NCBI RefSeq assembly: GCF_021869535.1
Contig: NW_026262734.1
Location: 110,705,088 to 110,769,087 of the forward strand
Direction: 5' to 3'
DNA: 64,000 nucleotides
Origin: Mytilus californianus
Taxonomy: Eukaryota; Mollusca; Bivalvia; Mytilida; Mytilidae
The notes beneath the pieces are model-generated. The model saw nothing but the letters and a program-made list of their open reading frames with translations. It made no database searches and was not told where the DNA came from. Made by a program: the position numbers and the translations under genes. Positions 60,450 through 64,000 of this stretch are shown one piece after another; position 1 is the first letter of the stretch; each line of letters opens with the position of its first letter.

Positions 60450-61018
60450 CCCCCTTTGAAGAAATACATGTATTAATTTTATCATTTAACACATTTATCT
60501 TTATCTAAGCAGTCATAAGGAAACAACCTCCATCAGAATATTAAATCATTTTGTATAATTACAAATGATGTCAAATAACATAATCTTAACAAAACACTTT
60601 AACGGATTAAAGTATTAAATGGACAACATATCGAAATATTTACAAGAGGTTCAATCATTAATAAAACTCTCCGCCACAAAAGATAACTTGAATGTTAACT
60701 TCAGACTGTACTTACTTTAGTGATGGTCCAATAGTTGTGTGAGTTAAAATCGGTCATTATAGACAGACTGGTAATGTATAAAAACTCGTATGAACAAAGT
60801 CTAATTGAAATAATAGTCAAATATATAAGAATAAGCACATTACCATAAATTGAATAATCGAATGACTTTAAACGGTGACATTCCTTAAAGATGGACTTAG
60901 TTTGTAAGATTATGTCCAAGTAATTTAAGGGATAATGATGAATGTTCTTGCATTTATTTGTACTGTAGTCCTGTCATGTAATGTTGTCATTTAAGTTTTA
61001 TATTTAACATTGCCATAA
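60450..61018. other. No gene recognised
   Basis: AT-rich. The 72-codon minus frame here has no motif. Confidence 0.5.
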
Positions 61019-61019
61019 A

Positions 61020-61335
61020 TCGCGAGGTTTGGCTAGCCACAAAACCAGGTTCAACCCACCATTTTTTCTTAAAAGGTCATGTATCAAGTCAGGAAAATGG
61101 CAGTTGTTATCTTATAGTTCGTTTCTCTGTGTGGTACATTGTTGTTTGGTGTTTTTTTGCACTTTAGTGTTTCTGTTTCGTTGTTTTCTTCTTGTGGTTG
61201 ATGTGTTTCCCTTGGTTTTAGTTTGTAACCCGGATTTGTTTTCTCTCAATCGATTTATGACTTTCGGTATAGTACTGTTGCCTTTATTTTGTTACCTTGG
61301 TATCCCCGCCTCATTTTTTGGCAATAAGTTGTTTA
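61020..61335 (+). repeat. Dispersed repeat sharing family G arm text
   Basis: ggctagccacaaaaccaggt, then tcaacccaccattttttct, matches the family G right arm (52937-52985). It then continues through cgtttctctgtgtggtacat, gtagtttgtaaccc-like text and ctctcaatcgatttatgact. The 120-codon frame 61029-61391 lies inside it and is rejected as a gene. Confidence 0.75.
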
Positions 61336-62990
61336 ATTTCAATTGTCACTTTCAAATATCGAATAAAACTAGCAATTCGTCATTCACATAACCTGTATCC
61401 CTCAATTGTTATCTACTCAACTAATCTTGTTGAAGCTGCATATAGTTCTATATTTGCTATCCAATTATAATGGATCTTTCTTACGGTACAGACACAGTGT
61501 GAAATTTGTTGCTACAATTGAAATACAAACTCAAGCGTTTACGAGCCAGTGTTATTCGTATTGAATGAAAAGATGGATAACTTAAGCAAAGTATATGACG
61601 TCAGATTATAATCATAGTTCATGACGAATTGTTCATACAAAATGATAATTGTTTCGAAAATATTTACTTACAATGTTTAATTGGGTGTTATGCTTCAGAA
61701 TTGTTTTTGTGAATAAAGATACAAGTCAATAAAATGTATAAACCAATGGTACCGATTTCATATGAGTGTTTCTTGTAAAATCTGTATTCACTGTGTTACA
61801 AATCAAATGAAACAAAAAGCAGCTAAGCTAACAAAGTAATATGTATAAGAGCAACAATACGACAAAAATGTAAACGTTCTATAAACACATGAAACATGTG
61901 TAAAAGGACAAACTTTGATTTTTAAAGTTGTAGCCTCAGTTGAATTAAGAATTAAATGTTTCATTTTGTAATTCTATTTGAGCATACAACGTTGAATGAG
62001 GCACATTTTGTATAACTCGCGGTAAAGCTTCATACATAAAAATTCAATATAACCTTTCAGTTATTATTACATCCTTGGCATTCAAATGTGTGGGCTAGTC
62101 ACGTCTGATGAAGTTATATCCAAAAATGAGCAGAGACACCAACTTAAAAAGCGTTAATTTCATTGCTTGTTCAAAAACATGAACCTTCAACATGCAGTGG
62201 TATCGATATAGAGTGATAATGCAACACAAAACAAAAAACGGATATCGTTGAAACTTTCTACATTAATATGATGTTTGTTTTCCTTGCTGATTATCTTTTT
62301 TCGGACGTCAAATCGATTTAACAGTTGCGGTTGTCGAATTATGTCATCTTTTATCTTTTATCTGGTCTAAAATTTTATTTTAGAACGAATGCATAATCCA
62401 CTTTCAAAAGTTGTGCAAATACAAAACATATAGACAAAATATACTTCTGCCCTGTCTTTTTCGTACTTGCAAGTTATTGGATAGTAAGAAAGCTATTTGG
62501 ATTAAACATTGTGAAATTTGCATTTACGTTATTGTATTGGTAAAATGTATAATTGGGTGTATATAGGAAACTTGAACTGTTCTGCTGTACTGCTACTATA
62601 ATTGTGAAAAACCCTCGGCAACAGAAACATATTCAACTTATTTTTTTTTAAATCAACCCAATTTACATAGTAATGGACGACTTCGTACAATTTAGGATCA
62701 CAAATAAAATATATATATAATATTCTGTGCATTGTAGTTTGTCTATTCATTTTTTTTCTATTGTTGATGTATTTGCCGTCTTTCTGTGAGTGATTATTTG
62801 TTATTGACTTTAAGCTTTCTTGCAAATAATTTAAAACCAAGACTTGCATTATACAAATGTCCAAACAAACCATGATTTTCCTTTTGTTAAACATACATCA
62901 CATCCATAGATAAGGACTAATTGACATTCGACAGGTCTTTAATTTCAACTTAGTGAGTCATAAAGTAATATTGTGGACCATTTTCCAGTT
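61336..62990. other. No gene recognised
   Basis: AT-rich 1.65 kb. The 121-codon minus frame 62529-62894 has low-complexity composition and no recognised domain. Confidence 0.5.
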
Positions 62991-62999
62991 TGCATGCGG

Positions 63000-63195
63000 T
63001 ATCCGTGTTTTTTCTCTCGCTCAACTTTCGTGTTTGGCATGCCAAGACCTTTTGAAACTTTCATGCTATACAGTGGTGTGTGTTTTGCTTATTGTTGAAG
63101 GTCACACGGGGACCTATAGTTTGCTAACGTCTGTTGGTTCCTGGAAAGAATTTATCTGATTGTCTATCACACCACATATTCTTATTTTTATATGC
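63000..63195 (-). repeat. Dispersed repeat family A, diverged
   Basis: tgtgttttgcttattgttga, aggtcacacggggacctata and ttgtctatcacaccacatat follow the antisense family A order. Confidence 0.7.
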
Positions 63196-63207
63196 AGTTA
63201 AATCTAT

Positions 63208-63292
63208 AATAAAATGAGAATTGAATTGTCAAAGAGACAACAACCCGACCAAAGAGCAGAAAACAGCCCAAGGCAACATGTTGGTCTTTCGT
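63208..63292 (+). repeat. Dispersed repeat family D fragment
   Basis: ttgtcaaagagacaacaacc, then cgaccaaagagcagaaaaca, as at 21090-21140. Confidence 0.8.
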
Positions 63293-63499
63293 ATCTAGGG
63301 AATTGCTATACATATATTTATTTCAGGTAAAAAGTATATAAGCCATACTCATGATATAGATATTGTCGTCAACTTTTGCAACCGGCTTCTATGTTTCTAT
63401 AATGCACCGTTCATCTTTTTTGGGCCTCGACTTTTCCATTGGACAGATAATTTTGTTTTCAACTATTTTAAAAATATGCATTTTTACATCAAAATCATA

Positions 63500-63640
63500 C
63501 AGGCCGCATTTTTTTGCGCCTGTCCCAAGTCAGGAGTCTCTGGCCTTTGATAGTCTTGTATTTTTATTAATTTTAGTTCATTGATTTTTTTAGGAGTAAC
63601 ATGTAAGTATGACGTCCATTTTCACTGAACTAATACACAT
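63500..63640. repeat. Dispersed repeat fragments (family A/F body; family D end)
   Basis: gcgcctgtcccaagtcagga is the shared body text. gacgtccattttcactgaac at 63612 is the reverse complement of the family D end at 21.23 kb. Confidence 0.7.
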
Positions 63641-64000
63641 TTTATAGTAGTTTTTCGCTATCGCTCGGGCAAAAATAATCACGAATATAATGCCTACCCA
63701 TGTTAAAACTACAATAAAGTACAGCTTGCATCAATTATTTCTTAAACCTACCAACTTTGTTTTTGTCTGTCTTGGATTTATTTGGCATTAAACAATACAA
63801 GAATATAAACTACACAGTGCAGCTTCCAACAAGAAAAGTGATTTTAAAAATGCGGCAAAAGGTCAAAATTTGCTCGCAGCGGAAATATTCAACAGTTTGA
63901 TTTTGATTTGAAATAAAATAATTGTTATGATTTACACAACGTTACTTTTTCCAATATAAACATTCGAATTATTTTGTTTTTTGTTTTCTTTTTATTAAAT
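63641..64000. other. No gene recognised
   Basis: AT-rich end of the window, no supported feature. Confidence 0.5.

Noticed and set aside
61029..61391. 120-codon plus frame
   Set aside because: It sits in a dispersed repeat shared with the family G arm and with 55.4 kb; the composition is that of the repeat.
62529..62894. 121-codon minus frame
   Set aside because: Low-complexity AT-rich translation with no recognisable motif, splice signal or polyA context.

Overview
Animal nuclear DNA: AT-rich and intron-bearing, with few genes and many repeats. The dispersed repeats (for example a family marked by ccaatgagacaactctcca and one marked by gaaacgcgcgtctggcgta) are ones I recall from marine mussels, so the likely source is a mytilid bivalve, probably Mytilus. 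That assignment is from memory, not from a search.

Genes: only one gene is convincing, an ABHD15-like alpha/beta hydrolase on the minus strand (4189-5663). It is the last exon, with a splice acceptor upstream and a polyA signal downstream. A second candidate is a short last exon of an unrecognised protein on the plus strand (about 7050-7275), followed by AATAAA. No rRNA, functional tRNA or CRISPR array was seen. Apart from retrotransposon remnants, the remaining long open frames are shadows of tandem or dispersed repeats.

Layout: 0-8 kb holds the two gene pieces among sparse repeats. 8.29-16.92 kb is one uninterrupted array of about 180 copies of a 47-bp unit with layered higher-order structure (94-bp dimers, a 515-bp 11-mer repeated three times, and 843-bp and 2.62-kb duplications). 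17-29 kb is single-copy-looking AT-rich DNA with dispersed elements and short tandem arrays, including a mussel repeat whose 71-bp internal piece is amplified ten times. 29-39 kb carries three non-LTR retrotransposon remnants, a tRNA-derived SINE with clear target-site duplication, and several foldbacks. 39.27-49.80 kb is a 10.5-kb block bounded by related GC-rich minisatellites in opposite orientation that share an outer end sequence. Inside it are two more satellites, a palindromic MITE and a 1.27-kb element with long terminal inverted repeats and a 9-bp target duplication. 50-64 kb is a mosaic of nested dispersed repeats, including two insertions recognisable because the uninterrupted sequence can be compared.

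There is no operon-like cooperation between genes. The interest lies in repeat architecture: higher-order minisatellites, inverted-array composites and nested non-autonomous elements.
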